A stretch of 50,425 nt of DNA from an uncultured Paraglaciecola sp. (lineage in GTDB: Bacteria; Pseudomonadota; Gammaproteobacteria; Enterobacterales; Alteromonadaceae), in contig NZ_CAKZKO010000073.1 of assembly GCF_937123705.1 (NCBI RefSeq), positions 1 to 50,425 on the forward strand. Reading direction: 5' to 3'. The translations under genes and the position numbers were made by a program. Shown here one piece after another: positions 8,063-17,786 of the stretch; the first letter of the stretch is position 1, and every line of letters starts with the position of its first letter. The notes beneath the pieces were generated by a model. That model was not told the DNA's origin, did no database searches, and saw nothing but the letters and a program-made list of their open reading frames with translations.

Positions 8063-9403
8063 ATGGTCAGTCAAGAACAAAGAGAAAGTGCCTTTTTATG
8101 GCTACTTGAACACCTTAAAAAAGGTCAAGTGGCGGTGCCTATTATTGCCAAAGAATTCACCGCTGAAGACTGGGCTTTTGTGCTTGAAGGGCTGCCAAAA
8201 GACTTACGATTTGAACTATGGAAAACCCTTAGTGATGACAAGATGTCACCTGTATTGGCTACCATGCGAGATGATTCTCGAGAGCAACTTCTATCCTTAC
8301 TTTCTAATCAAAATATAGAAGATGTTGCCCTTGCAAGTAGTACTGAAGATCTTGTAGAAATACTCGATGTGTTACCGAACCGCGTAGCAAAAGGTCTAAT
8401 CAAAAAGCTCAGTGCTCAAGAATCGGACCTAATAGAAGAAGCATTAAATTACTCAGATGAACAGCTAGGACGTTACGTTAATCACGATCTTTATACAGTT
8501 AATAAAAGTGTGTCTGTTGAGAGTCTATTAGAAGCACTCAAAGCAGATGTCTTACCCGCCTATACCGATAGTATTTTAGTTGTAGATGATACAGATCATT
8601 ACTTAGGTCAAGTCGATATTAATCAGCTTTTTACCAGTGCTCCTGATACAGATCTTATACAACTTGCTGAATTTTCAGACAGAGTTTTAACGGCCGACAT
8701 GGAATTGTTTCAAGCGTCAGAGGCCGTAAAAAGCAGTGGCCGTTCAATGCTACCTGTTATCACAAAAGACGGACGGCTACTCGGTCGCTTTTCGGTCAAA
8801 GATGCCATCGATGTATACCAAGAATATTACGAAACTCAGTTGTCACATATGGGCCGTGTCAGTGATGAGGATCTATTTGCACCAGTATTCACTAGCTCCA
8901 GGCGCAGAGCGGTGTGGCTAGGTATTAATCTCATCACCGCTTTTGTTGCATCCATGGTCATTGGCATATTCGATGAAGTGGTGGCCGAGGTCGTGGCGTT
9001 GGCGGTACTCATGCCGATTGTAGCGAGCATGGGCGGCATTACAGGTAGCCAGACTCTAACCTTAACGATACGCGGCTTGGCAACAGGTCAATTGGCCACA
9101 TCTAACCTACGAGCATTAGGGAATAAGGAGGTGTTAGTGGCTTTTTCTAATGGCCTTGTTTGGGCCTTGGTAGTTTCAGCTATTACCTCAATGTGGTTTG
9201 ACAACCCATGGTTATCCGCCATTATTGCGGTGGCTTTAATTATTAATATGCTTATTGCCGCTATTTCGGGGATATGTATCCCGGTGTTACTCGATAAAAT
9301 GGGGGTCGATCCTGCCATTGCTGGCTCAGTAATATTAACTACAGTGACCGATGTAGTCGGTTTCTTTGTGTTTTTAGGATCAGCATCTTTATTGCTGGTT
9401 TAG
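8063..9403 (+). CDS. mgtE: Magnesium transporter MgtE
   Basis: A 446-residue Mg2+ channel of the inner membrane. Domain order: MgtE N-terminal superhelical domain (about 1-130), a CBS pair (about 140-255, with ILVVDDTDHYLGQVD and MLPVITKDGRLLGRFSVKD), the plug helix, then five membrane helices (about 285-446). The pore segment has VALAVLMPIVASMGG, ITGSQTLTL and the C-terminal MGVDPAIAGSVILTTVTD with the conserved aspartate that binds Mg2+ in the pore. Length matches the family. The N and CBS domains close the pore at high cytosolic Mg2+. It is monocistronic as far as seen, 77 bases before speA. Confidence 0.95.
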   Translation: MVSQEQRESAFLWLLEHLKKGQVAVPIIAKEFTAEDWAFVLEGLPKDLRFELWKTLSDDKMSPVLATMRDDSREQLLSLLSNQNIEDVALASSTEDLVEILDVLPNRVAKGLIKKLSAQESDLIEEALNYSDEQLGRYVNHDLYTVNKSVSVESLLEALKADVLPAYTDSILVVDDTDHYLGQVDINQLFTSAPDTDLIQLAEFSDRVLTADMELFQASEAVKSSGRSMLPVITKDGRLLGRFSVKDAIDVYQEYYETQLSHMGRVSDEDLFAPVFTSSRRRAVWLGINLITAFVASMVIGIFDEVVAEVVALAVLMPIVASMGGITGSQTLTLTIRGLATGQLATSNLRALGNKEVLVAFSNGLVWALVVSAITSMWFDNPWLSAIIAVALIINMLIAAISGICIPVLLDKMGVDPAIAGSVILTTVTDVVGFFVFLGSASLLLV

Positions 9404-9480
9404 TTAATCATGCTAGCCTAGGCAAATATTGTTCATTATAATCCGCCCGTTTAAACCCTATTGACAGACTGAAAAATACC

Positions 9481-11400
9481 ATGCCAAAAACAAAAAAATG
9501 GACCCTTGAAGACTCGGAACATATCTACCGCGTAAAGCGCTGGGGCGCCGGTTATTTTGAGATTGGTCAAAATGGAAATTTACAGGTTACTCCCGACCCA
9601 TTAAATAAAGATATGCGAATTGATTTCAAAGCCGTAGTAGAAGAAATCAAGCAAGAAGGTATTCAGTTTCCTGTGGTAGTGAGATTTCACGATATTCTTC
9701 GCTCCCAAGTAGCCTTGCTCAATCAAACATTTCAACAAACCTTAAAAGATGCCGAATATCAGGGTCACTATATGGGTGTATACCCAATAAAAGTTAATCA
9801 GATGCGCGAAGTAGTTGAAGAAATAGTTGATGCCGGTGCGCCCTTTAACTATGGATTAGAAGCAGGCTCAAAAGCCGAACTATTAACCGCTATGGCGCTG
9901 AATACCAATACGGACTCTTTAACGATCCTCAATGGTTATAAAGACCAAGAGTTTATGCAGTTAGCGTTGCTAAGTCGCAAGCTAGGTCGAAAAACCATAG
10001 TGGTTATCGAGAAATTCTCAGAGCTAACATTACTGGTAAAAATTGCCAAAGAATTGGATATAGAACCTTTAATCGGTATTCGTTCCAAAATGACAGTAAA
10101 AGGCCGTGGTAAATGGGAAAGCTCAGGTGGAGACCGCGCAAAATTTGGCTTAACCATCAGCGAAATGATCAATGCCGCCCGCTACCTTGAAGAACAAGGA
10201 ATGGCAGATAGCTTAAAGCTATTACACTTTCATATTGGCAGCCAGTTAACCGATATTCGTGCCGTTAAAGAATCTATTAGTGAAGGCGCAATGATTTATT
10301 CTGAATTGTACAGAATGGGCTTCAAATTAGAATACGTAGATGTGGGTGGGGGGTTAGGCATTGATTACGATGGTAGCCAATCCACCAACGATTCATCCCG
10401 TAACTACAGCATGCAAGAATATGTCTCGGATATTGTATACGGCATGAAACAAGTCTGCGATTTAGAAGAAGTTCCTCACCCTACTTTAATCAGCGAAAGT
10501 GGCCGCGCCATCACCGCACATCATAGCTGCGTAATCACCCAAGTTGTTGGTGAGATAAAGGCCCATAGTGCCGGCATAGCCACACTACCAGCAGCAGGCG
10601 AACATGTACTCGTAAGTGATATGCGTGAGCTAACCGAGATGGTAGAGCAACAAGAAAATCTCCAAGAGATATTTAACGACGCCTCGCAATTTAAAGAACA
10701 AGCATTAAGTGCCTTTAAATTGCGGGTCATATCCCTCGAAGAACTAGCCAAAATTGAAACCCTGTACTGGAAAGTCATGGAGAGTGTGCAGCTACGCCTT
10801 AAAGATGCTGAGTTTGTTCCCGAAGAAATGCAAGAATTAGATTTTGCATTATCATCCCAGTACCTCTGCAACTTCTCAGTGTTTCAATCCGCAGCCGATA
10901 CTTGGGCGATTGATCAGGTTCTCCCTGTGGTACCACTCACTCGTATGAATGAAAAACCCAGTATTAACTGCTCTTTAGTGGATATTACTTGTGATAGCGA
11001 TGGCAAGTTAGATCAGTTTATCAGTGAGCATGGTATTTCAAACGTGGTGCCTATGCATAAACTTAAACAAAATGAAGATTATTATTTGGGCTTGTTTTTA
11101 ACAGGGGCCTATCAAGATGTGATGGGGGATATGCACAACCTATTTGGGCGTTTGAACGAAGTCCATATATTTAGCCATGACGATGATCCCCAAGACTTTT
11201 ATATTGAAGAAGTAGTGAGTGGGTCTTCGGTAGAAGATGTGTTATCTATCATGCAATATCATCCCAGCTCCATGGCCAAAAGTGTGAAGAAAATGATAGA
11301 TAGCCATATTTCTAAAGGCGAAATGAAACCCAGAGAAGGGGTAAAATGGACCGACTTTTATGAAAACTGCCTTAAAGGGTACACCTACCTCAAAACTTAA
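9481..11400 (+). CDS. speA: Biosynthetic arginine decarboxylase SpeA
   Basis: A 639-residue PLP enzyme that decarboxylates arginine to agmatine, the first step of putrescine and spermidine synthesis by the agmatine route. The PLP lysine is K104 in GVYPIKVNQM; the phosphate-binding glycine stretch is VDVGGGLGIDYDG, and LHFHIGSQ is the conserved barrel strand. Its alanine-racemase-like barrel is followed by the beta-sandwich domain with the SpeA-specific insert, and the total length is typical. The start ATG gives MPKTKKWTLEDSEHIYRVKRWG, with the W...Y.V..WG pattern shared by the family. speB is not adjacent. The last four bases overlap the convergent downstream gene. Confidence 0.96.
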   Translation: MPKTKKWTLEDSEHIYRVKRWGAGYFEIGQNGNLQVTPDPLNKDMRIDFKAVVEEIKQEGIQFPVVVRFHDILRSQVALLNQTFQQTLKDAEYQGHYMGVYPIKVNQMREVVEEIVDAGAPFNYGLEAGSKAELLTAMALNTNTDSLTILNGYKDQEFMQLALLSRKLGRKTIVVIEKFSELTLLVKIAKELDIEPLIGIRSKMTVKGRGKWESSGGDRAKFGLTISEMINAARYLEEQGMADSLKLLHFHIGSQLTDIRAVKESISEGAMIYSELYRMGFKLEYVDVGGGLGIDYDGSQSTNDSSRNYSMQEYVSDIVYGMKQVCDLEEVPHPTLISESGRAITAHHSCVITQVVGEIKAHSAGIATLPAAGEHVLVSDMRELTEMVEQQENLQEIFNDASQFKEQALSAFKLRVISLEELAKIETLYWKVMESVQLRLKDAEFVPEEMQELDFALSSQYLCNFSVFQSAADTWAIDQVLPVVPLTRMNEKPSINCSLVDITCDSDGKLDQFISEHGISNVVPMHKLKQNEDYYLGLFLTGAYQDVMGDMHNLFGRLNEVHIFSHDDDPQDFYIEEVVSGSSVEDVLSIMQYHPSSMAKSVKKMIDSHISKGEMKPREGVKWTDFYENCLKGYTYLKT

Positions 11401-12545
11401 CTAGCTGGTTTACCCGCAAGCATGGCTCTTTGTTCTAGATGTTTAAAACAACGGGCCCAAAAGTCTGGAGTAAATTCGTTAATTAAGTTGGACTCTGCGT
11501 TCATCAACATCACATAACCCACCCCAAATTCTGGAGAAAATGCGATATCGGCGCGGTAACCTTGAACCCAACCACCGTGATAATTAAGAGTATGGCCCGC
11601 AAAATCATAGATCCGCCAGCCAAGTCCATAGTGGGCATTTAACAAAAACTTACGCCACTGGCGTCGATACACTTCTTTTTTGCTTTTGGTTAGGGCAGTA
11701 GTGACTTCTGATATTAACTCATTGGAAACGATATCTGGGGTTTCTCCAAGCAATGCGCGCATCCATATCACCATATCTCGCATACTGGCGTTTACACCTG
11801 CCGCTGGCGAATATCGATAATAGTCGTCCCGTACTTTAGTGGTGCGCCAGCGGTTCTTGGAAATAGCCACATGGGGTTTCGCCCACTTGTTTGATGCTTG
11901 CAAGCCTGCCTTACCCACGCTGGCATGGGGCATTTTTAAAGGTTCGATTATGGTTTGGGTTAAGGCCTGTGAGTAAGAAGAATGATGTTGTTTAAAATAC
12001 CCATCAACCACGGCAAATAGTGTATTTTGATAGGTATAACACTGGCCAGGTTTACACAATGGTTTTAAATCAGACAACATACTTAATACACGGCTTACAG
12101 AATAATTCGCTTCGATTAGGTTATCGTAAGCATTGGGGATATACCCGCTAGATTGCCCTATAACGTGTTGCAACTCTAAGTTGCCGGTTTGTCCGGTTGC
12201 ACTGGCAAATTCTGGTACCAATTGCGCCACAGGCATCTGCCAGTTTAATTGATTTTGCCCCACATATTTGGCCATTAGCATAGAAGTAAAAGTTTTAGAC
12301 ACAGATGCCAATCTAAAAACTGTATCAATCTCAATTGGATTGCCTGATTTACTTTCTTTTCCATACGTAAATACCGACGCCGCTTTACCTTTTTCAATGT
12401 AGGCAAAGGTATAACCAGGTAGGTTCTTTTTTCGGGCTTTTCGCTGCACGTCTTTAGAGAAGCTATCCAACCATTTATCAGCCGCATTAAGATGCTGACT
12501 AAACAAACTTAAAAACAGCAACGCCCAAATAACCGCTTTAAGCAT
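11397..12545 (-). CDS. Serine beta-lactamase-fold hydrolase (class C/EstB-like), exported
   Basis: A 382-residue protein with a signal peptide (hydrophobic 4-15, cut near LNAAD) and a penicillin-binding/beta-lactamase fold. The catalytic S81-V-S-K84 motif, the tyrosine motif in CYTYQN, and HGG in place of KTG are all present. The HGG form is common in esterases and D-amino-acid peptidases of this clan, so lactamase activity should not be assumed. Possible jobs are peptidoglycan or ester hydrolysis in the periplasm. It converges on speA with a 4-base overlap and has its own promoter in the 243-base gap shared with the alkylation repair genes. Confidence 0.85.
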   Translation of the reverse strand: MLKAVIWALLFLSLFSQHLNAADKWLDSFSKDVQRKARKKNLPGYTFAYIEKGKAASVFTYGKESKSGNPIEIDTVFRLASVSKTFTSMLMAKYVGQNQLNWQMPVAQLVPEFASATGQTGNLELQHVIGQSSGYIPNAYDNLIEANYSVSRVLSMLSDLKPLCKPGQCYTYQNTLFAVVDGYFKQHHSSYSQALTQTIIEPLKMPHASVGKAGLQASNKWAKPHVAISKNRWRTTKVRDDYYRYSPAAGVNASMRDMVIWMRALLGETPDIVSNELISEVTTALTKSKKEVYRRQWRKFLLNAHYGLGWRIYDFAGHTLNYHGGWVQGYRADIAFSPEFGVGYVMLMNAESNLINEFTPDFWARCFKHLEQRAMLAGKPAS

Positions 12546-12788
12546 ACTGAAATTGACGCTGTATAGCTTGAATGGAAAATATTGATAAAGATATGTACAA
12601 AAAAGAAATCACGGTATTCCTATTGTTAAATAAAATCTGTTAATTTTAGCTTATTCAGTTCTGTCTATTATCCTATTTGTTAGAACTTGGAACAACACCC
12701 ATTATCAATGCTATCACCTCCGTTTTCGTCGCACTAATTTTAAAAAAATCGTTAGAATAGTCTTATTCATAAAGTAAAGTACCCAATA

Positions 12789-14132
12789 ATGAACACAGAC
12801 TTTCAACAAGCGCGGTTATCCAGAGATCCAAGATTTGACGGTACGTTTTTTACTGCCGTTAAGACCACCAATATTTTCTGTCGTTCAATTTGCCCTGCCA
12901 ACGCCCCTCTTGAAAAAAATGTTGAATACTTTCAGTTTGCACAACAAGCTATGTCGGCAGGTTACCGTCCGTGTTTGCGTTGTCGCCCCGACAGCGCGCC
13001 CCACTCTTTTGCATGGCAAGGTGTCAACACAACAGTGCAACGTGCCATGCAACTACTAAGGCAATATCGAGAACTCAGTATCGAAGATATAGCCGTGAAG
13101 CTAGGTGTAACCAGTCGCTATTTTAGGCAACTATTTCAGCAACATTTAGGCTTAAGCCCAAAGCAATTTCAACTTTTTGACAAGGTGTTGTTTGCCAAAC
13201 AATTGCTTCATCAAAGTAGTTTAACGATAGAAGATATTGCCCATGCCAGTGGTTTTTCCAGTGCTAGACGTTTACAGCATAACTTTAAAAAAGTAACAGG
13301 GTTAACCCCGCAACAAATAAAGCAGGGTCAGGGTAAACATGGGCAAATGCTAACCCTCAAACTCGCCTATCGACCACATTATAATTGGCAACATATACAA
13401 AGGTTTATGGCGCTTAGGGCAATTGCTGGGGTCGAAACCGTTACAGAAAATAGTTACGCCCGCAGCTTCGACATAGAAAATGCCAGAGGTTGGTTTAAGT
13501 TAATTCCAGTGCCAAATAAGCATCAATTTAAGGTTGAGATAACCCTTTCAAATATCGAAAAACTGACTGCAGTAATCAATAATATTGAAACAATGTTTGA
13601 CCTCAACGCAGATACCCACACCATTTATACCCAACTATTAAAAAGCGGGGTTCCAGAAAACGCATTAGTAACTGGGTTACGGTTACCCGGGGTGTGGAAT
13701 ACGTTTGAAGCAGGATGCAGAGCCATACTCGGCCAGCAAATATCAGTCAAAGCGGCTATCGGGTTATTATCTCAACTAACTAACGAACTAGGCCAAACCG
13801 ATGGGACCTATTTGTATTTTCCAACGGCGCAAGCTGTAGCTGAAAGTGATCTTAGGTTTCTAAAAATGCCAAATAGCCGCAGACAAACCTTACGGCTGCT
13901 CGCGCAACATTGCCTTGATGAGGCTCATACCTCAGTGGATCTATGGTTGAGCATAAAAGGTATAGGCCCTTGGACGGTCGCCTATGCAAAAATGCGCGGA
14001 CAGTCTAATCCCGATATTTGGTTAGACAGCGATTTAGTTATCAAAAAGCAACTCGAAAAACGCCCCATAGATGCCGAACTTGCACGTCCTTGGCGGAGTT
14101 ATTTAACATTACAACTTTGGAGTATGGCGTGA
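12789..14132 (+). CDS. Ada-AlkA fusion: methyl-phosphotriester sensor and 3-methyladenine DNA glycosylase II
   Basis: A 447-residue fusion of alkylation sensing and base removal. Residues 1-70: Ada zinc domain with C31, C35, C62 and C65 (C31 is the methyl acceptor). Residues 80-180: AraC-type double HTH. Residues 185-260: AlkA N-terminal domain. Residues 270-447: helix-hairpin-helix glycosylase (IKGIGPWTVAYA) with the catalytic aspartate at D415 in DSD. Methylation of C31 should turn it into an activator, so damage could induce its own repair gene; the glycosylase half then excises 3-methyl purines. The 3' end overlaps ogt by 4 bases, so both are one operon. This architecture is known in gammaproteobacteria. 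Confidence 0.93.
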   Translation: MNTDFQQARLSRDPRFDGTFFTAVKTTNIFCRSICPANAPLEKNVEYFQFAQQAMSAGYRPCLRCRPDSAPHSFAWQGVNTTVQRAMQLLRQYRELSIEDIAVKLGVTSRYFRQLFQQHLGLSPKQFQLFDKVLFAKQLLHQSSLTIEDIAHASGFSSARRLQHNFKKVTGLTPQQIKQGQGKHGQMLTLKLAYRPHYNWQHIQRFMALRAIAGVETVTENSYARSFDIENARGWFKLIPVPNKHQFKVEITLSNIEKLTAVINNIETMFDLNADTHTIYTQLLKSGVPENALVTGLRLPGVWNTFEAGCRAILGQQISVKAAIGLLSQLTNELGQTDGTYLYFPTAQAVAESDLRFLKMPNSRRQTLRLLAQHCLDEAHTSVDLWLSIKGIGPWTVAYAKMRGQSNPDIWLDSDLVIKKQLEKRPIDAELARPWRSYLTLQLWSMA

Positions 14133-14608
14133 GCAGTAAACATCAATTTATAGAATATTTAGGATCGCAGTTTGGCACCCTAGAAATTTGTGCGGATAAC
14201 AACGGCATCACCTCAATAGCTTTTGTTAGTGATAGATCAAAATTAACTAATAGTAGCTTTAACACTCAACAAGCCGCGGCGCAGTTACGAGAATATTTTG
14301 CCGGTAATAGAACCCAATTTGAATTGCAGTTAGCGCCTCAAGGCACGCCTTTTCAACAGCTTGTGTGGCAGCAACTGACCACAATTGCATACGGGCAAAC
14401 CTGTAGCTATGGTGATATTGCAAAAGCTATCAACAATCCTAAAGCCGTAAGAGCAGTTGGCGCGGCAAATGGCCGTAACCCACTGACCATAGTAGTGCCT
14501 TGCCACCGCGTTATTGGTAGTAATGGTTCCTTAACAGGTTATGCGTGGGGAACCGCTATTAAAGCGGGTCTATTAGCGCTAGAGAATACCTTAACTTTGG
14601 ATCATTAA
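14129..14608 (+). CDS. ogt: Methylated-DNA--protein-cysteine methyltransferase
   Basis: A 159-residue suicide repair protein that takes the methyl group from O6-methylguanine or O4-methylthymine. The acceptor is the cysteine in VVPCHRVIG, preceded by the recognition helix (YGDIAKAINNPKAVRAVG with the arginine finger and ANGRNPL). The start is a GTG at 14129 that overlaps the TGA of the Ada-AlkA gene (GTGA), so translation is coupled; a longer reading frame reaches 14018, but that part is out-of-frame Ada-AlkA sequence. It may be induced together with the upstream sensor. Confidence 0.93.
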   Translation: MSSKHQFIEYLGSQFGTLEICADNNGITSIAFVSDRSKLTNSSFNTQQAAAQLREYFAGNRTQFELQLAPQGTPFQQLVWQQLTTIAYGQTCSYGDIAKAINNPKAVRAVGAANGRNPLTIVVPCHRVIGSNGSLTGYAWGTAIKAGLLALENTLTLDH

Positions 14609-14624
14609 CCTGAGTTAGGGTTAA

Positions 14625-16049
14625 CTACTCCGATTCAATTAATTGCTTTCTGACCATGTTTCGACCATCACGCTTTGCTGAAAATAGCGCATCATCTGCC
14701 GCCGAGATAACTTCTGACATAGTCCGTGGCGTCGCAGTATAAGAAACACCAAAACTTGCCGTCACTTGAATCGATGTGGTGCCTGTAGTGATGGTCATCG
14801 CCGCCAATTTCTCGCACAGCGTTTTACATAACTCAACCGCTTCATGAGGACCGGTATCGGGCATTAATAAGATAAATTCTTCACCACCCCAACGGCCTAA
14901 TATATCCCTGCCGCGAATATCGTGTTGCAGCATTTTTGCCACCTGGCGCAAAACAATATCGCCGGCTTTTCTGCCATGAGTCTCATTTATTGGCCTAAAG
15001 TTATCGATATCAATTAGTACTAAACTCACAGACTGCTTGTCATACATCAGTTCTTCAAACTTCAAAGTGATATTACTGCGATTCGCTAGCTCGGTTAAGA
15101 TGTCAATTTGCTTAATTTTTTGTATGTCTTTTTTAAAGTAATATAACAAGTTATAAATCAACAAAAACAACCCAAAAATCACCACAAGTAAGGTTACTAC
15201 GCTAATAATAAAGCCTTGGCTAATTTCGGTTTGTCGAGATTGCAGGGGGGTAATAATGTACAAAGTCCAGTCAAAAGGCGCGATCTTTAATTCTGCAATA
15301 AGCGCCTCTTGACCTTTAATTTGCAATAGCAAGTTATTCAATGACCCTTGCTGCTGTTCAGGCTCTAATGATTGAAACCACGGAAGGTCGGTAAGGTTTT
15401 TGAAGGTGACCCCCTTAATGAGCAACTCAGGATCCGAAGTAAGGGTAATATTCTTGTCCTGATCCACAAATATAAAATCATAACCATAGGTCTTTTTGTA
15501 TTCGTTAAACACTTGCGTAAACGCATTAAGGCTTTTACCTACACCAAATACTCCTAGAAAGTTACCCGCATCATCATAAATCTTTAAATCAATATAAAAC
15601 TGAGGATTTTGCCATTGTCCAATATCCGCCATCGCAATTTCAGGTTGCGCCTTGTATCTAAAGTACCAATCAACCTTTTCTTCAGTTAGTTCAATTTTAT
15701 CCCCCTGTGAATCATATTGGATGCGACTAATTTCGCTAGCGATAAAAAAATTTAAAGAAAACTCTTGGTTTAAGCGTTTTAAAGTAGCAAATATTTGCTC
15801 TTCACTATGTACAGGATCCTGCATCAAATCCTTAAGTTCTTTTGCTTTGGCCAATGTTTGGGAAATATGCAGAGGCTGCATAAGTTGCTCAACAATCAAT
15901 TGCAACGCGGGAGAATGAGACTGTTGCTGTGCCCTACTTTGCTGTGCAACGATATTAGAAACGTTGATATGCACTAAAGTGACAATAGATACCACCACTA
16001 CAGCAAACAAAAACAAAATACTGCTGTGTAACGTCCGAAAAATATTCAC
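14625..16049 (-). CDS. Membrane diguanylate cyclase with periplasmic sensor domain
   Basis: A 474-residue GGDEF protein that makes cyclic di-GMP. Membrane helix 1 at about 10-28, a periplasmic domain of about 240 residues (Cache-like, with the FGVGKSLNAFTQVFNEYKK and YDFIFVDQDKNITLTSDPEL segments), helix 2 at about 277-303, then the GGDEF domain (about 315-470). The active-site loop is GGEEF at residues 388-392, a functional variant. The inhibitory site RxxD is intact (RGRD at 379-382, five residues before the loop), so product inhibition is expected. It stands convergent to ogt (16 bases between stops). The signal it senses is unknown. Confidence 0.93.
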   Translation of the reverse strand: MNIFRTLHSSILFLFAVVVVSIVTLVHINVSNIVAQQSRAQQQSHSPALQLIVEQLMQPLHISQTLAKAKELKDLMQDPVHSEEQIFATLKRLNQEFSLNFFIASEISRIQYDSQGDKIELTEEKVDWYFRYKAQPEIAMADIGQWQNPQFYIDLKIYDDAGNFLGVFGVGKSLNAFTQVFNEYKKTYGYDFIFVDQDKNITLTSDPELLIKGVTFKNLTDLPWFQSLEPEQQQGSLNNLLLQIKGQEALIAELKIAPFDWTLYIITPLQSRQTEISQGFIISVVTLLVVIFGLFLLIYNLLYYFKKDIQKIKQIDILTELANRSNITLKFEELMYDKQSVSLVLIDIDNFRPINETHGRKAGDIVLRQVAKMLQHDIRGRDILGRWGGEEFILLMPDTGPHEAVELCKTLCEKLAAMTITTGTTSIQVTASFGVSYTATPRTMSEVISAADDALFSAKRDGRNMVRKQLIESE

Positions 16050-16342
16050 TGAAAACCCTGTCGTTATTATTATTTGGCCTGCTTTATGACTTTTAACGCC
16101 ATAACGTTTACATCCTTATGATAACTGACAAATTGCCACAGAGTAATTAGTCTTATGGTTTATATATACATATTAACTTTAGAGTTTAAGCAACTTATGA
16201 TGTTAAAATTACTTTTTTGAACGCTAATGGCTGTTGCTGATATATAACAACAGTGGTTACATTAGTGCATGATATAGAAACGTAAAAATGGTCAATGTAT
16301 TGCAGTCATACGCGGTAGATAACTCTCATTAAAGGAAATCAC

Positions 16343-17701
16343 ATGAATTTTTCAGTAGTAATTTTGGCGGCGGGTAAAGGGACAAGGATGAAATCCTCTT
16401 TGCCTAAGGTATTGCACCCAATTGGTGGCAAGCCTATGGTGCAGCATATTATTGATACCGTAAATAAACTAGGAGCCAGCAATATTCATTTAGTATACGG
16501 ACATGGACGAGACCAGTTACAAACCACTCTTAATCACAACGCCTTGTCTTGGTGCTTGCAAGATCAACAACTGGGCACAGGTCATGCAGTACAACAAGCG
16601 GCGCCGCATATTCAAGACGACGAAGATGTACTGATATTAGTTGGCGATGCGCCACTGATTAAAGAATCTACCCTGCAGCAATTAATTGCAGTGAAGAAAA
16701 ATGCCGATCTTGCGTTGTTAACAGTAGAACTGAATGATCCCACTGGTATGGGCCGTATCATCCGCCAAGGTGAACAAGTCACTGCCATAGTTGAACACAA
16801 AGACGCCACCACAGAGCAACATCAAATAAAAGAAACCAACACCGGCATGATGATCATGGGCGGTAAAGACCTAAAACGCTGGTTAGCGGCTCTTAACAAC
16901 CATAATGCCCAAGGTGAATTTTATTTAACCGATGTGATTGAAATGGCCGCCAACGAGGGGAAATCCATTCATGCTTCACAGCCCTCATCTGCCATCGAAG
17001 TAGAAGGGATCAACAACAGAATTCAGTTAGCATCAATCGAACGCGCATATCAAACGCAACAAGCCAATGATTTAATGCTTAAAGGAGTGTCATTACTTGA
17101 TCCCTCACGTTTCGATTTAAGAGGTGAACTAGAAGTAGGGCAAGATATCACCATAGACACGAACGTGATCATTCAAGGTAAAGTTAAAATTGGCTCAAAT
17201 ACCTCAATTGGCGCGAATTGTACCCTAATTGATTGTGAGATTGCCGACCACGCCGTTATCCACCCTAACTCCATCATTGAACAAGCCTGCGTGGGTGAAA
17301 ACTGCAGCGTAGGGCCATTTGCCCGCTTACGCCCAGGCGCGATAATGAAACAAAAATCTCGCGTCGGTAACTTTGTAGAAATGAAAAAAACCACTTTAGG
17401 TGAAGGCTCCAAAGCCAATCATCTAACTTATTTAGGTGATACAGAAGTAGGCGCAGGTGCCAACATAGGCGCGGGTACCATTACCTGCAATTACGATGGG
17501 GTCAATAAATTTAAAACTCAAATTAAAGATGGCGCTTTTATTGGATCAAATAGCGCCATAGTGGCTCCTGCAGTTATTGGGGTAAATGCCACAGTGGGCG
17601 CAGGATCAGTGATAACCAAAGAAGTCAGCGACAATGGGTTAGCCATTGCTCGCTCTAAACAAAGAAACATGGACAACTGGCAGCGCCCTGAAAAAAAATA
17701 G
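16343..17701 (+). CDS. glmU: Bifunctional UDP-GlcNAc pyrophosphorylase / glucosamine-1-phosphate acetyltransferase
   Basis: A 452-residue enzyme that acetylates glucosamine-1-phosphate and then joins it to UTP, giving UDP-GlcNAc for peptidoglycan and lipopolysaccharide. N-terminal nucleotidyltransferase with LAAGKGTRM at residues 8-16 and [12 protein letters not shown] after it; C-terminal left-handed beta-helix (about 255-450) with repeated IG/VG hexapeptide steps and the acetyltransferase block [22 protein letters not shown]. The length is close to the 456 of E. coli. It precedes glmS by 85 bases on the same strand, so both enzymes of the same route are neighbours. The 293-base region upstream should hold its promoter. 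Confidence 0.97.
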   Translation: MNFSVVILAAGKGTRMKSSLPKVLHPIGGKPMVQHIIDTVNKLGASNIHLVYGHGRDQLQTTLNHNALSWCLQDQQLGTGHAVQQAAPHIQDDEDVLILVGDAPLIKESTLQQLIAVKKNADLALLTVELNDPTGMGRIIRQGEQVTAIVEHKDATTEQHQIKETNTGMMIMGGKDLKRWLAALNNHNAQGEFYLTDVIEMAANEGKSIHASQPSSAIEVEGINNRIQLASIERAYQTQQANDLMLKGVSLLDPSRFDLRGELEVGQDITIDTNVIIQGKVKIGSNTSIGANCTLIDCEIADHAVIHPNSIIEQACVGENCSVGPFARLRPGAIMKQKSRVGNFVEMKKTTLGEGSKANHLTYLGDTEVGAGANIGAGTITCNYDGVNKFKTQIKDGAFIGSNSAIVAPAVIGVNATVGAGSVITKEVSDNGLAIARSKQRNMDNWQRPEKK

Positions 17702-17786
17702 GTTGCTTTACTGTGTAATTCAACAAAAAATGAAACAAATTTTCGCAAATGATTTCTGCGATTGAACAACAAAGATTGGAGCTTGT

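Noticed and set aside
9437..9442. TATAAT upstream of speA as a promoter
   Set aside because: The -10 match is perfect, but no acceptable -35 lies 16-18 bases before it, so I do not list it.
10521..10871. 116-residue frame opposite speA
   Set aside because: Ser/Cys-rich shadow of a conserved gene; no start signal.
11397..12545. Antibiotic resistance beta-lactamase
   Set aside because: SxxK and the tyrosine motif are there, but HGG replaces KTG, which is common in esterases and peptidases of the clan; resistance cannot be claimed.
16612..17418. Antisense frames in glmU
   Set aside because: They overlap the strongly conserved glmU on the other strand, lack ribosome sites and resemble no family.
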